A stretch of 64,000 bases of DNA from Takifugu bimaculatus (GCA_004026145.2 CP034994.1:10638009-10702008), one strand, 5' to 3'. Shown: positions 18,660 through 31,264, counted from the first letter of the stretch. Notes: a model not told the origin generated them from the letters alone. A program made the numbers and translations.

Positions 18660-18850
18660 CCAGCACCCTGTCCCTCTAAGACGGTCTCATCTAGCCTCCG
18701 GGGGCCAAGACAAGACATTTGTCCGGCCCCTATCCCTGCTAATTAGTTGATTTATCACTTACTGTGTTACCATGGCAGCGTGCGCTCAATAAATAACCAC
18801 ATGTGACACTTGATTGCTGGAGTACCATAATCAGTGTGAGCACGTCATCC
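18660..18850. promoter_or_regulatory. candidate conserved non-coding element
   Basis: AT-rich, complex sequence without simple repeats, with homeobox-like cores (TAATTAG), an E-box-like CACATGTG and a TTGATTG stretch packed closely. It resembles vertebrate conserved non-coding DNA in texture only. Confidence 0.2.
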
Positions 18851-19045
18851 GCTAATGGTCGGGTACGGCCCAGACGTCAAAGCCCAAATTGAAAATGGAC
18901 AAGTGCCTTTTTTTTTTTTTTCATATCCGTCTGTTTACAGGAGCTTTCTGAGCTTTAAACACGACCAATTTCTATTTTGCACCGATTCAGGAACACAAGT
19001 GAAGAAAGAGGTGGAGACAATGTGCAAAAAGAGAACATTTGTACT

Positions 19046-20334
19046 TTTATTTTGGAAGAAATGAAGCACAAAACATTGACAGTTTCTTCCTGGGTGGTGA
19101 ACTAAACGTGTGAGGACGACGCCTGCAGTCGTTCTTTAAGGCTAACTGTGAGCTACAGGCGGTCTAAAGGTACAAATTAAATAACAACGGTCTAAATCCC
19201 CAAACAGGTGAAGAATCCGCTTGTGTCAAACGAGCGGATTCTTCCAGGAGCCCTAAAATTCGACTACGGCAACACAACCAAAGCTAAGCAAACTCTTAAA
19301 CGTTTGTGTTCCTGCACTTTTCTTTTCAAACCGTCGTGGGAAAAATGATCCGACCTTTTCATCAAATTGAAAAACAAGCGAGGTTAGATGACGAATATCC
19401 GTGCTACGTGCGCGCAGGGCCGCTCCGGACACCGACAAAACGTCTAAGATCATTCCGCACGGCGCAATGACGGTCCTGTGGGGAGAACAAAACAGGCGGA
19501 ATAAAGGACTTCGCAGGCAGCTCATCGGATCCCAACAGGAGTGGAGCTGCGGCGCCTTTTCTCAGGTCAGCCGCCGGGCATGCTGGGAATAAATAAAGCA
19601 GCCGCGGGTCCGATTGAGCCGCTCCAGGAAAACGCCGCCACACAACAACCTTTCCAGAGGCTGTGAATCGCAGATGGATGCACGCAGGTACACAACTACA
19701 TAAAGGAATGAAAACTAGGTACAAAAAATAGATCGAGTACGACTGTACCAGCAGTGAGTAGTTTTGTTAAAAGAAAATATTTCTGCTAAATATAGTTTAG
19801 AATAAGATCTGTAATAGAAACCAGCTATTTGAGACACCCTTTTAGCGCTACGGGGACCAGAATGTGTAGGTAACAGTGGGTACGTCCAGTTCGGAGGGGT
19901 CAGTCTAATATCTGGGGTGGGGGTGGGGGGTCTCAACTGCATCATCGCAACTGTCGTCTTTGGCCAAAAGGGCCGGAAATGTCACCCGCAGGTTAGGTCA
20001 GCGGGTTCAAGTAAGGCAGATTTTGGAAAGAACAAATCCGGATTTATGGCTTATTCGATGGATCCGGTGAGGAGAAAAGGTGGAATTTCTTTGGCGGTCA
20101 AAGAAATGTGGGAAGAAAGGAGTCGTTTCTCATCACTGACGTAAAAAAACAACAACTGATTGTACTCAACGTTTTCAACTCAAATCTGGGACCGACCAAT
20201 TTTCGAGGGGTCTGAGTTCTACCATTGTTCTTTTGCTAAAGGAAGTTGATGCTTGGCCAGAAGGGACAGCGAGTAAACTCCACTCCCAACTGCGGAGGTC
20301 GAGGGAGCGTTCGGGACGTTCCCTTCCCTCGGCT
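19046..20334 (-). other. vgll4: vgll4 3' UTR
   Basis: Sequence after the vgll4 stop codon, read leftward. The reverse-strand hexamer AATAAA (19051-19046) is the best end signal. No other gene is seen here. Confidence 0.5.
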
Positions 20335-22406
20335 TCACGAGTCGGGCTCGAAGGACTGGTGGCCCCCGCCCTGGGCCTTGAGCTGCAGCCAGGCGTCCCC
20401 CAGCGCCTTCGCAAAGTGGTCGTCCACCGAACCCGTGATGGACACCGAGTTGGACACGGGCTCCGCTTCCTTGTAGTTTTTCCCCAGGCTGCGGCGGAAG
20501 TGTTCCTCGATCACGGGGTCGCTCGCCGTGTTCGCTGTTGGGGGGGGGGGGCAGGAGCAGACAGAAGATCTGGTTAGTGTCAGAATGGAAGAACGTTTGT
20601 CCACATGATTGAGGACAGGACCAGCACTACCATTGGTCTTCTTCGGGTCCGCAGGGGGGCTGGGGGAGCAGCCGTTCATGTGACACTGCGACAGGTTGCA
20701 GTTACGGTTGCTTGCGGGGGCACAGGTGATAACAGAGGGACGATTCTGATGGTTGGAAGACAAACAACCTCAAAATCTGCCAAGCAACTCATTCTTCACA
20801 CCTCCTCAGCGCGCGAGTCCTCGTACCTGCTGACGCTCAGCCGTCCCGCTCACGGCGGCCCACTCTCTGGCCGCCACCCCCATGTCGTGGCTGCTTTTGG
20901 TCAGAGCGAGTGGCTGGTCTACAGCATAACCAGAAATGGAAGAGTACAGGCGGTTGCCAAGGAGACTGCTGGAGGAGGAAGTCATTTGCTCCGTAAGGGT
21001 GTGACTGTGTCTCCAGTGCTCGTTGGGGTTGTCTCCAACAGAAGGACGAGCCCTTAAACAAGAGAGAACGAGAAAAAACACACACTTTATCTATCTTTTG
21101 CCACCTTTAAAGCAGCCCAAAAAACTGAGGCTACAAACTAATGACTAGAGTTCTCACGGTGTGTAAAATTCTACCGTAAAATCAGCTCCAGTTTTGTTCT
21201 GCACCTGAATTTAAACTGGTAGTGCATCCATTCTGCCACTAGAGGGCGCTCACCGACACAGAAGAACCTCTAAGCACCAAAGCATTCTGGGAAATGTCGT
21301 TTTCAGTTAGCAAACAGACGCGCATCCAGTAAACATCCTTCCACAAAGGAGAATTTCAAACTAGACATTACTAACATTAGGTGAACATTTCATCACAGTA
21401 ATCACTTGGGGATTATTTCCTATTTTTTTCCTGCTAATTGTTAAAGTAAGAGACATAAAGAGGAGTATAAACATTTATCTAAGCTTGTCAACAGAACCTG
21501 AAGCCTCACACAGGTTTAACACGGAGTACTTTGAGCTTGTGGTTCTTCTCAACAGAAATCTGTGTGCAGATCACCACATAGTTAACAGATCCTTTTGCGT
21601 CTCTTGCGCTCGAGCCCATCAGGCGGGCCAGCAGGTTCTTCTCGTTGTATTCTTCGCATCACCGATCCAGCTCCGCTTGCCTCCACGCCCCACTGCTCAC
21701 CAGGCTACGTTAGCGCGACAGGTTGAACGTGCTTCAACTTTCACTCTCCAAAATGACCGCCGTCATTCCTGCGCGTAATCGCCTCAGGTCGACGTGTTAA
21801 GGCGGCTGGGCTTTTAAAGGGTTCGATGCAGTGCAGCGTTTTACTTACAACTGCGTTGCAAACAATCGGCTCATTTTGGTCATGTGGTCGTCGTCACAGT
21901 TGATCCGGTCGTCCATTTGTTCGTCGCCGTATTTACGCTTGCTGGGGCAGTGCGGAGGAGGCGGAGTTATGCTGGCCATAGCAGTGGACAGGGATGGCGT
22001 CCTGGACTCACCTGTGGAACAGGTGACGTGCACGTCATCAAAACAGGCCGCCTCATTATTAAAAAGACAAGCATGGCACATGCAAGGGTGCATCGTGTGC
22101 ATTTTCACAGTCACGGAAAGCACTTTTGGAAAGCCCTATGCAATAGAAAAAGTTAATTTACTGGATAAGAGGAAAGGCAAAGAATATAATGGATGTGTGT
22201 TTAGATGGGGAAAATGGAAACGTCAGCATCAACCACAACAAAACAAACGCACTGTTTGTGCCCAAAAGATGCAGCAAAACTAATTACTGGCACGTCGTAA
22301 ACCCCAAAAAGCACGTAAACTGACCGTCGTAGTAGAGTTTGCCGACGTTATTGTTCATCTTGTCCAGGAACTGAGAGTTCAACAGGTCCATTCTAGTGAA
22401 CAGCAT
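20335..22406 (-). CDS. vgll4: vestigial-like family member 4
   Basis: Nuclear cofactor that binds TEAD factors through two short TDU motifs and competes with YAP. Reverse-strand exons: 22406-22325, 22011-21849, 21052-20827, 20745-20631, 20534-20335. All junctions keep phase and the product is 261 residues. The N-terminus (MLFTRMDLLN...) matches the alternative vertebrate VGLL4 isoform that begins with a short exon containing DKMNNN. A basic PSKRK stretch follows in exon 2, EQPLALTK-like sequence in exon 3 and QNRPSVITC in exon 4. The last exon carries TDU1 (VIEEHFRRSLG, about residues 203-213) and TDU2 (VDDHFAKALG, about 232-241), both intact. The final intron has a C12 polypyrimidine tract next to its acceptor. 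The C-terminus after TDU2 is shorter than in mammals, ending SFEPDS. Confidence 0.95.
21236..21249 (+). promoter_or_regulatory. CTCF-like motif in vgll4 intron
   Basis: CCACTAGAGGGCGC matches the CTCF core consensus at nearly every position. It lies in the vgll4 intron between coding exons 2 and 3. Occupancy is not shown. Confidence 0.4.
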
Positions 22407-23110
22407 TTACACGAGCAGGTTAGTTGCTAACATGGATGTTAGCGGAGTGTACAAGCGAAGCCAACAAAAAACCTTAAATCCTGAAACAGAGGAAACATCA
22501 TCGAGTTAGATGGCGATCGTGAAAGTTAACTTGGCCTATACTTAAAGCAGATTCTCATCAGACAACGAACAACGAGCCGGCTAACAATGTTTTCCTGGCG
22601 CTTACGTTTACAACTCCAAACCATAGAAGTTAGCATGAGGCTAACTACAAACGTAATTAGGCTCAGCTGCTACAAGTTAGCCTGGCGTCGTCTGGCTAGA
22701 TTTCAGTGCCTAAATCGGAAAGTTTAAACTATCACTACGATGGCCTGATTTATCACCACAACAGTGTCGCCTCGACACACAGTGACAGAAGTTTTCTTGC
22801 TTCATTTAAGGTCGCTTGCGTGCGCTCATTAACTTAGCGACACGAACCGAAGTTAGCGTTAGCTTTTACGAGGCTAATCCCAAACTTTCAAGTTTAGTTA
22901 TTGGCGTCCCATTTAACTTTTAGAAAATCCGGGTAACCCTTGTACCGCCGGCGGGGGACCACTTACAGGCGGATTCGTGTCCGGCAGCGCTGTTCCAGCG
23001 ACGAGCGGCCGTTCGGTCCCTTCGTCGAGACGAGCTTTTTACAGCCAAAACATCGCCATGGCCAGCCCAGCTGCGCTCATGCACCTTCTCCCAGTACAAA
23101 AGAGCAGCTA
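22407..23110 (-). promoter_or_regulatory. vgll4: vgll4 5' leader and promoter region
   Basis: A reverse-strand donor (CCGCCT|GTAAGTGG, exon end near 22967) suggests a non-coding first exon in the CpG-rich stretch 22967-23110, spliced to the exon carrying the ATG at 22406. The acceptor just upstream of that ATG is not clear to me. Confidence 0.45.
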
Positions 23111-24181
23111 GCGGCCCTGCTGGATACCCGGAGAACTGGTGCGAAAAACAAAACAACAACAACAGCAGCAGCACAAAAAAAAAACCCCGCACAAAAGCCC
23201 TCCATTTTCTAAGATAATACAGCCTGAAACGCATTCAGCTGGACAAAACAAGCAGGGCGATAAGGCAGCTAACAATATTCACGACTAAACACCTGCAAAT
23301 GTCGACGCTTTTACTGGTTAAAGCAACGAATTGATGCAGTAATTTCGTCTGCTTTGTTTTCTCTTCTGATTCTGGTCACAGGTGCAGGACAGGTAAGCAG
23401 GAGGCATCTCAGCAGGGGCAGATGCAGACCCTCCATCTGGATTTGCAGATGCGGAGTATTGATTTATTGATCTGATTTGGTGTCCTGGGTTGCTTTCAGT
23501 ACACAAATAAAGCTCCTTGTGTGTTTCAAATTACAGCAGCGGCGTGCGCAGTGCATCTAAAATGACATGGTGGCAAAGCTGTTGCCCTTTCACCCCTTTA
23601 AAGTGTTTTGCGCGTGTAAATTAAAGCAGTTCAAACGTGCATGTTTCAGTCGATGCAAAGTCTGTTAACTGCACGCGTCTGTGTCCAGGGACGGTTGCCG
23701 AGCAGTGTCTGACGGCCCTAACAGCCATTTTGCCTTTCACGGCTGCTTTTCACACTGACAGGGGCGGCGTGCACCATCGAGGGGGCACAGAAGCATCATG
23801 GGAGGACGGGGTGGGGTGGGGGGGGGCACGGACACGCTGCGGCGCTCGTGTGTACTGAAGACAGCCAGTAGTGGAAACCCCTGTTTTTTTTTAAATAAAT
23901 AAATAAGAATGCAGCGTTTTCGAGAGAGCCTGTGAGGTGGAGGGGAGTGGGGGAGGGGTAGGGGAGGCAGAGGAAGGAGGCAGAGCATCATCAGCATTGG
24001 TGGAGGGGGGGCGCCACGTCACTGCTGGCGAGGGGGAGCTCTGAGGATGCTCAGCTGAACTGGGAGTTTGCTGTGAGAGCTCAGCCGCCGTCAGCTGCAC
24101 CCTCCGAACGCCGACTCTTCTGCAGAAGCCCCCTCCACGCCCAGCACCGCTAGCTCCTCGCTCCCCCTCTGAGCCGCAGCC
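23111..24181. promoter_or_regulatory. shared upstream region of vgll4 and syn2
   Basis: About 1 kb separates the head-to-head vgll4 and syn2 genes. The part nearest syn2 is GC-rich and includes the syn2 5' UTR, with the context GCAGCC ahead of the ATG. A 126-codon reverse open frame at 23891-24271 overlaps the syn2 start and has low-complexity composition, so I treat it as chance. Start sites are not located. Confidence 0.4.
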
Positions 24182-27100
24182 ATGAATTATTTGCGCCGGC
24201 GTCTCTCGGACAGCACGTTCATCTCCAACCTGCCGAACGGCTACATGACAGACCTCCAGAGGCCCGAGCAAGCCCAGCCTCCTCCGCCCGCCGCCGGCCC
24301 TGCCAAGTCTCCCACGGCCGGGCCTACGCCTCCGGCCACTTCCCCCTCTCTGGAGAGGAAGCCCCAGCCGGCCCAGTCCACCTCGGGCGGGTTCTTCAGC
24401 TCCATCACCAACGTGGTGAAGCAGACGGCCGCCTCGGCGGGGCTGGTGGAGCAGAATCCGGTCACGACGCCCAAGAAGTTCAAGATTCTGCTGGTCGTCG
24501 ATGAACCGCAGCAGGAATGGTGAGAAAATCTTCTTCTTTCATGATTCCCTTTGATCCTTTGAAGGTTACCGTGGTCCTCCATTGTTCCCTTTGAACACCG
24601 TCGCTAAGTGAGGGGCAACCACAGCTTGTGTCTTCTCAGCGGAGAACGGCAAGCACGTTCCCTAGCTGCAGCATCTCCCCATATGGATAAATGCACACGT
24701 TCTCTCCACTCTAGTATGCTGAGTGCAACATCCCCCCCCCTCCCCCCAGCAGTGGGGTTTCCCCCCCTCTTTATGATAGCAGATCATGTGACCTGTATCC
24801 CAGCCGTATGGAATAATTGATGCTAGCGGCTTCTGTGAGTGATGTAGCCATCAATGAAAAGACATCACTGCACGCTGCAGTCACCACACCATCATCACCA
24901 TCATCATCATCACCATCATCACCATCATCATCACCATCATCATCATCATCACCATCACCATCATCATCATCAGCAGGACAGGCTGTTGTCTGGGCTGCTC
25001 TGATATCCTGGTGTAAACAGTCTCTTTTCCTGCTGTCCACTTACAGCAGGGATGCCTGTTAGAGCCGCCCACTTCCACCATTTGCATCCCCAAACTGGGC
25101 CGCATTAATGGCCAGTTACCACAGACGGGACAGAAAAACCCCATCGATCGGTCGGTTGGGCGGTCAGGCGCCGCACCGACCGAGCAAAGCAGATAAAGAC
25201 GCCGGGAAGTGATGGAAACGGTGTCGGATCGCTTGTTAATCAACTGCGGCTCCTTTTTACTGTCACAGCTCCTCTGGGTGAAATGAGCCGACGTTTCTTA
25301 CGGCCTGTTTTGGGTCTTTGTGACATTTTCTCCTCCGTTCCTCAAACCTGCATCACTTTAGTTTAGCGACTGACGATACAGAGGATTAATTACCAGCAGT
25401 TAGTCTTCCGTGCTTGTTTCTGTTTAGAAAAAACTGCCTTCTGTTTTCACACATTTAGGGGGGTTGAAACGGGTGTTCGGGGGTGTTGAAACCTGGTCCT
25501 CGAGGGCCGTGATCCAGCCGGGTTTTCTGTCCCACCGGGCCAACGACCTCCATCAATCAGTGATCACTTCTATAGAGTCTGTGGTGCTTTATAGAATCCC
25601 AGATCCTGACCCCCCCAACAAGCTAGAGAGGCAATAAAAACTGCCCTTCAACAGGAAGAAACCTTGAGCAGGACCAGGCCCTTCACCTGGGTTCCCGCTG
25701 GTGAAAGTGATGCCTGAGAGGACAGAAGACCCGGCTGGATCACAGTCCTTCAGGACCCCCACACAGTCGTCTTATAAGATCAGGCCTTTGTCAGCGAGAT
25801 GGCGGCAGACATTTATTACCCGAGGAAAGAGGATTAAATCCCAGCGCGCCAGAACTGCGTCAGAGATCTTTTTCCTTTCAAACACTAACAAAAGGTCAGT
25901 CTCACACCATCCTCCGAGATTCTTCCTGCCCTCAGAGGGTCTGATGGAGCCACTCATGTGGGTCTCTGCACGTCCCCCTGCCAGTTGGCCTCAAATGCTT
26001 CGTTCAGAAGGCTTCCTCTCATCTAAGTGCTGCATCTATTTTTCATGGCCGCTCAGTATCACTTCAGGACGGAGTCCGACATGTTTGCACACCAGCCAAA
26101 CCTCTGCTGCGCCGCCGGAGCGCCGCTGGAGCGCCGCCGGAGCGCCGCCGGAGCGCTGAGAACCAGCCAGGATGGAAGCGTTCGGGTCCAGAGACGTCAA
26201 TGTTGACAAAGCGTCTCCATGTTTTTGTGCTGAGCCGCTCAGTTCAGTGAGACTGCTCTCCTAACATGATGAGGATGGTGATGAGGACGAGGATGGTGAT
26301 GAGGACGAGGATGGTGATGAGGATGGGGATGAGGATGAGGATGGTGATGAGGATGAGGATGGTGATGAGGATGGGGATGAGGATGAGGATGGTGATGAGG
26401 ATGAGGATGGTGATGAGGATGGGATGAGGATGGTGATGAGGATGGGGATGAGGATGAGGATGGTGATGAGGAAGAGGATGGTGATGAGGACAAGGATGGT
26501 GATGAGGACAAAGATGGTGATGAGGATGAGGATGGTGATGAGGACGAAGATGGTGATGAGGACGAGGATGGTGATGAGGACGAGGATGGTGATGAGGATG
26601 GTGATGAGGACGAGCATGAGGATGAGGATGGTGATGAGGATGAGCGTGAGGATGAGGGTGAGGATGAGGATGGTGATGATGGTATGCTTCGTTAGATGCC
26701 ACCAGTTTAAACTTGTTTCTTGTGTCCAAAGATGGAGGAAAACGTGTTATTAACGTCTGTTAGCAACAGCTAAATCTGGTAAGGTGACCCCCCCTTCCTG
26801 GACGAAGTGATCCAGATCTAGATCTCAATTGAATCTGGTGGGTCCTGATCTGGACTTGATGGAAGTATAATTTCAGGTGGGTGGCAGAGAGACCGCCCCA
26901 CCCCCCAGGTTGTGTGTGTTAGCAACAGTTGCCGGGGTTCATTTCCCTCATTCCTTCGGTAGATTCTGGTGGATATGATCCCTTTTAAAGTCTCACTCAC
27001 TTCTTTGAACCTTTTAGACTGCAGATGAGTCCTGGGTCAAATCTGCACCGGCGAGTGATGGCAGAGATCCTCCGCCAGGCTCGCTGCCCACGGGTGCGTC

Positions 27101-29681
27101 CAGCTTTAATGGCCGTCTAGTAATAGCCGACTTACTGCTAATGCGTCACGACAATGCCCCGGGGCAAGGGCGGTCCAAGGGCCTCCATCGGAGCCCTGAC
27201 GTAACCGCCAAAACCATCAGCTCCGCTCCGGCGTCCCGTCTCTTGGCTGCTCCACGTTTCGGTAGTCTGGTGTTCGTGGGCCTTCGTTCTCACCGTCATC
27301 GTGCAGCCGTTCATAATTTAATGCTTGTTTTCCCTCCCAAATAAACCCCAGCGCCCTAATTAGACAGGGGATGAATTATTCAGCAGCACCCCCTGGTGAA
27401 GCAGACAGGATGTGCAGGAGGACGTGCCGGCAGGGCGCCGCGGAGACGAGCCGACGTCCAGTCAACGTGATATATCAGCATAATCATATTGCAGGGGGGA
27501 TGTTTGAATGTGTCTTTATAATATTGAACAGCGCAACCATCTGTCCGCTCCAGGGGATCTCTGAGTGAGGCCGTAAACACCACAACGAAACCTCCTACTT
27601 TTCCATCTTTTGATGGAATTTCGACGTCTGTTGCCAAAGAACTGCTGACGTTCAATGCGAGAAACTGCAGAGATGTCATTTTGTTGGTGCTGAGTCACAG
27701 ATTTACACCCCCTGCCGCCAGTTGTGGCACCGTGGCTAATCTTGAATGCTAATCTCCTTGTAGCACGTGCTAATTGACTGAAACCTGCTGTGTCTCCTCT
27801 AACCAGGGCAAAGTTGTTCAGAGGGAAGAAAGTGTTTGGGGATTATGACGTGAAAGTGGAACAGGTTTGTTTACCTCCACCGGAGGAGCTCAATTCAAAC
27901 GGGGGGGGAGTGTGAGAACCCTCAACCCCTGTTTCTTCTCCACCTTCAAACAGGCCGAGTTCAGCGAGCTCAACGTCACGGCGCAAGCTAACGGCTCCTG
28001 CAACGTCAGCATGCAAGTTTTCAGGAACGGGACCAAGATTATGAGGTGAGACGCGCACTTGGAGAAAGAGAATTCTGTCCTTTCTGAAGAACTGCTCACA
28101 ATTGATTCTTTTTGTTCCTGACTTGAGCTAAAAGCCTCTTTCTTTATTTACATCCCAGCAAACCTGATCTATGCGGATGCTGAGGCCTCCTTCTTCCTCA
28201 CTCTTGCCTGATTTCACCCTCCAGGTCGTTCAAACCAGACTTTGTGCTCATCCGCCAGCACGCCTTCAGCATGACCCAGAACGAGGACTTCCGGAACCTG
28301 ATCATCGGGCTGCAGTACGGCGGCGTCCCGAGCATCAACTCCCTCGCATCCATTTACAACATGTGCGACAAGCCGTGGGCGGTAGGAGCGGCCACGACGG
28401 CGATCTGCCCTTCCAAAAGTGCAAACTTTAAACCGCTTCTCTTTTCACCATTTCAGTTTTCTCAACTCATCAACACCCACAGGAAGCTCGGCGGCGAGAA
28501 GTTCCCTCTGATCGAGCAGACCTTCTACCCCAACTACAAGGAAATGGTGAGATTCCAGGACATTTTAAGGTGATTCATCAAGAACTGGAAAGGAAACAAA
28601 CCCTCTTCTCTGACGTTAGGCGAGCATGCCGTCATTTCCTGTGGTCGTGAAGATTGGACACGCCCACTCCGGCATCGGAAAGGTACGAAAACGGTCCACC
28701 TTCACCGTCCTCTTAGTGCCAGATTTGTGCACACACAGTTTCTCCTGTGTGTCCAGGTGAAGGTGGACAACCACATGAAGTTCCAGGACATCGCCAGCGT
28801 GGTGGCTCTGACCCAGACCTACACCACCACCGAGCCCCTCGTGGACTCCAAGTACGACATCAGAATCCAGAAGATCGGCACCGACTACAAGGCCTACATG
28901 TGCGCACAAAGACAGGTTCTGTAAAGGTACCCTGATCCACCTGAGACCGAAGAGCAAATGTGTGTTTGACCCGTTGCAGGAGAACTTCCATATCTGGTAA
29001 CTGGAAGTCCAACACCGGCTCTGCCATGCTGGAGCAGGTGGCCATGACCGACAGGTGAGTGTTTCCCCCTCCCGGCAGGTACGTGGGGTCACGTGACCCC
29101 CCCTCCTCGCGTGACGGTGGTGCTTTGTCTCAGGTACAAGCTGTGGGTGGACACCTGCTCGGAGATGTTCGGGGGTCTGCACATCTGCGCGGTCAAAGCC
29201 ATCCACGGCAAGGACGGCAGAGATTACATCACAGAGGTGAGCTGAATCGCTCGCATCGGGCGCCGCCCTCCGCCCTCCGCCTCTGCTCTGACCGCCATGA
29301 CCCCATGCAGGTGGTGGGCTCCCCCATGCCCCTGGTGGGGGAGCACCAGGCCCAGGACAGGCAGCTCATCGCCGACCTGGTGCTGGCAGAAATGAACCAG
29401 CTGGCAGAGAGGGAAGCGAACGCCCCACAGAAGCCCACCACCATGCAGCCCTCTCAGGTAGGCCAACGCCGCCCGGGCCGCCCGGGCCGCCACTAACAGC
29501 AGCGCCGTCGCATCCGAGCACAGAAACTGTTTCCCTGTTGTGGCAGGGAGCTGTCCAGAAGGGAGACGGCCCCCCGGAGACCACCAAGGACGGCGTCGGG
29601 CGCCCCCCCCAAGGCTGCCTGCAGTACATCCTCGACTGTAACGGCGTCGCCGTGGGTCCGAAGCAGGTCCAGGCCAACTGA
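24182..29681 (+). CDS. syn2: synapsin 2, IIb-type
   Basis: Presynaptic vesicle phosphoprotein that tethers vesicles to actin. Exons: 24182-24519, 27807-27864, 27954-28045, 28225-28381, 28457-28546, 28620-28682, 28757-28899, 28980-29054, 29134-29236, 29311-29457, 29547-29681. All phases agree and the product is 466 residues (mammalian IIb about 478). Domain A opens MNYLRRRLSDSTFISNLPNG and keeps the RRxS site phosphorylated by PKA/CaMKI. A Pro/Ala-rich domain B follows. The ATP-grasp-like domain C starts near residue 97 (KKFKILLVVDEP) and includes KIGHAHSGIGK and GNWKSNTGSAMLEQ. The C-terminus ends CNGVAVGPKQVQAN, as in isoform IIb. I find no downstream exon for the domain E of isoform IIa. 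Intron 1 is 3.3 kb; all others are under 200 bp. Placement beside vgll4 and raf1 supports SYN2 over SYN1/SYN3. Confidence 0.95.
24889..24972. repeat. (CAT)n/(ATC)n microsatellite
   Basis: An 84-base run of CAT/CAC triplets in syn2 intron 1. The reverse strand reads as Met/Asp-rich open frames, which are by-products of the repeat. Confidence 0.9.
25485..25700. mobile_element. diverged teleost interspersed-repeat fragments
   Basis: In syn2 intron 1, the stretch CCTGGTCCTCGAGGGCCG near 25493 and the stretch AACAGGAAGAAACCTTGAGC near 25650 resemble sequences that I recognise as recurring through many fish genomes as repeat-family remnants. No terminal repeats or coding capacity are visible, so the family is not assigned. 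Confidence 0.4.
26109..26152. repeat. four copies of an 11-mer, GC-rich
   Basis: The unit GCGCCGCCGGA occurs four times in tandem with one substitution (second copy has GCTGGA). It lies in syn2 intron 1. Confidence 0.8.
26266..26683. repeat. GATGAG/GATGGT minisatellite
   Basis: About 420 bases built of six-base units GATGAG, GATGGT, GATGAC and variants, often in the order GATGAGGAYGAGGATGGT. All three reverse frames stay open, yielding His/Pro-, Ile/Leu-Thr- or Ser/Pro-rich strings that are artefacts of the repeat. It is intronic in syn2. Confidence 0.9.
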
Positions 29682-29733
29682 GCGACCCGCTCTGGAGACA
29701 GTCTGCTGACACCTTTGCTGAATGCGAGCGCAG

Positions 29734-29734
<1 letters not shown>

Positions 29735-29792
<58 letters not shown>
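29735..29792. repeat. (TG)29 microsatellite in syn2 3' UTR
   Basis: A perfect 58-base TG run starting 53 bases after the stop codon, so it would be transcribed as (UG)n, a sequence bound by TDP-43 and CELF-type proteins. The binding is an inference from known specificities. Confidence 0.9.
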
Positions 29793-29794
<2 letters not shown>

Positions 29795-31264
29795 GGCATT
29801 GTTGACAGCCAGAATCAGCTGAAGTGGGCCTGGTTCTCCTGCCTGGACTGTGTTTTTAACTCTATGCAGTGTCCAAATGTCTGCCCGTCGGTCCGTCGAT
29901 GTGCTCGTGCGAGTCTCCTCTGTTCCAGTAGCCGTGTGTTTAGTTTCTTTCCTGGGGGGGATGGGGGGGCCCCGACCACGTAAAGCAGATTGTGCCTACA
30001 CTGAGTTCAGTGCTGCTCTGTGCTGTTCGGCCTCTCCCCGTTTTTCTAATTTGAAGTTTAGATATCGTTGAAACCGTGGACCATTGTGCACTTTGAGGTT
30101 TGTGTATATCTGTATACAGTACCAAGTGTGTGTGGCTGTAGTGGTGTTTATTTTCCTACTTATACTAATAGATATTTATTTTTTATTTTGCATGATGGAA
30201 CCGAATGCAGGTTATTAATGTCGGATGCGTCTGGGACGTGAAGGGGACGCGCCACCGCTGTTTCCTGTGATTCCTGTGACTCCTGCATTGTGAATGTCAT
30301 AAAAAGAAGCATAAACTTTTACAGGATACACGCATATCAGCTGCATATATATCGCCTCCAGTAGAAACACATACAGTGTGGCCTTTTATTAAAGCAAAGT
30401 CTATGAAATCACTAGAAAAGAGATTATCTAGAGGTACAGATGAACATATGCGCTCAGAAATATAAAGAGGTTTTTATTATTTGAAGGTGTCGTGCAGGTG
30501 TTCGCCCACAACCTGCGTGTAGTTGTATCATTTTGAACCAAAGAAACGGGATTTTTCTTTCAATCAGTGTTTTGCACTCGTGAGACGGGGCGCAACCTTC
30601 CGAACGCAGCACTCCTACGGTTCTCTCCTCGCCTGCAGTTGTTGAAATTGCGCATCTTCTTCCCACATTCCAGACATATAGAATCTCTCCACGCCGAATA
30701 CTGGCCCCCGGTGGTGGTAGTGGTGGTGATGGTGTTGCTATGGCAACAAGTGCACCGCGGCTCGGCGTGGTCCTGCATGGTGTCTGTGCGTCTTGTGAGC
30801 CGATGCAAAGTGCAATATAAATCTGTGTTCCCGGCTCCTGGCTCACCCACAGCGGGGGGGTCTCCACCACCTTCTCCCCCGGTTTCTTTCCTGCTCTAGT
30901 GCAAAAATATCTCCGGCGAGCTGTGTGTCGTTATTTAAGTGCCATCGTGTCTGTGAGTGTATCCTCGTAGAGAAGCCATGCCTGAGGCTTTCTGAATGTT
31001 TCGTTCTGTTTAATAGGAAATATGCCATGACACTGATTTCCAGGAGAGGGGCGCGCAGGTCAGCCACCGTGTCAGGATATCTCATGTGCGCTTTGAAGGA
31101 GAACTCCTCCTCCTCCGACCTGCAGGACTGGAGCCAGCCGGAGCCCCGCTGACCTGCTCTCTTTCTGTACCCTCCAAAGCCGCTGTCGGACTGTTTAAAT
31201 CAAGATGGGAATTCAATATGTGGTGGTTAAAATTCCTTTCTGGATATTTCTCTCTGTCACTGGC

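Larger units (their letters stand above)
10336..19044. other. 8.7-kb non-coding block between slc6a1 and vgll4
   Basis: No gene recognised. Open frames here are short, lack family resemblance and show no chain of phase-compatible exons. In mammals HRH1 and ATG7 lie between these two genes, and I see no trace of either here. The block has several stretches that look like conserved regulatory DNA (about 12.2-13.2 kb, 13.8 kb, 16.66-16.78 kb, 18.70-18.85 kb), a G18 tract at 17245-17262, and five exact POU octamers. Conservation cannot be tested from one sequence. Confidence 0.5.

Noticed and set aside
10336..19044. Remnants of hrh1 or atg7
   Set aside because: No transmembrane-receptor or E1-like motifs are visible in any frame of this block.
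23891..24271. 126-codon reverse open frame over the syn2 start
   Set aside because: Antisense to a confident first exon, low-complexity Ser/Pro composition, and no splice partner.
26244..26753. Long His/Pro, Ile/Leu and Met/Arg open frames
   Set aside because: They are translations of a six-base tandem repeat inside a syn2 intron.
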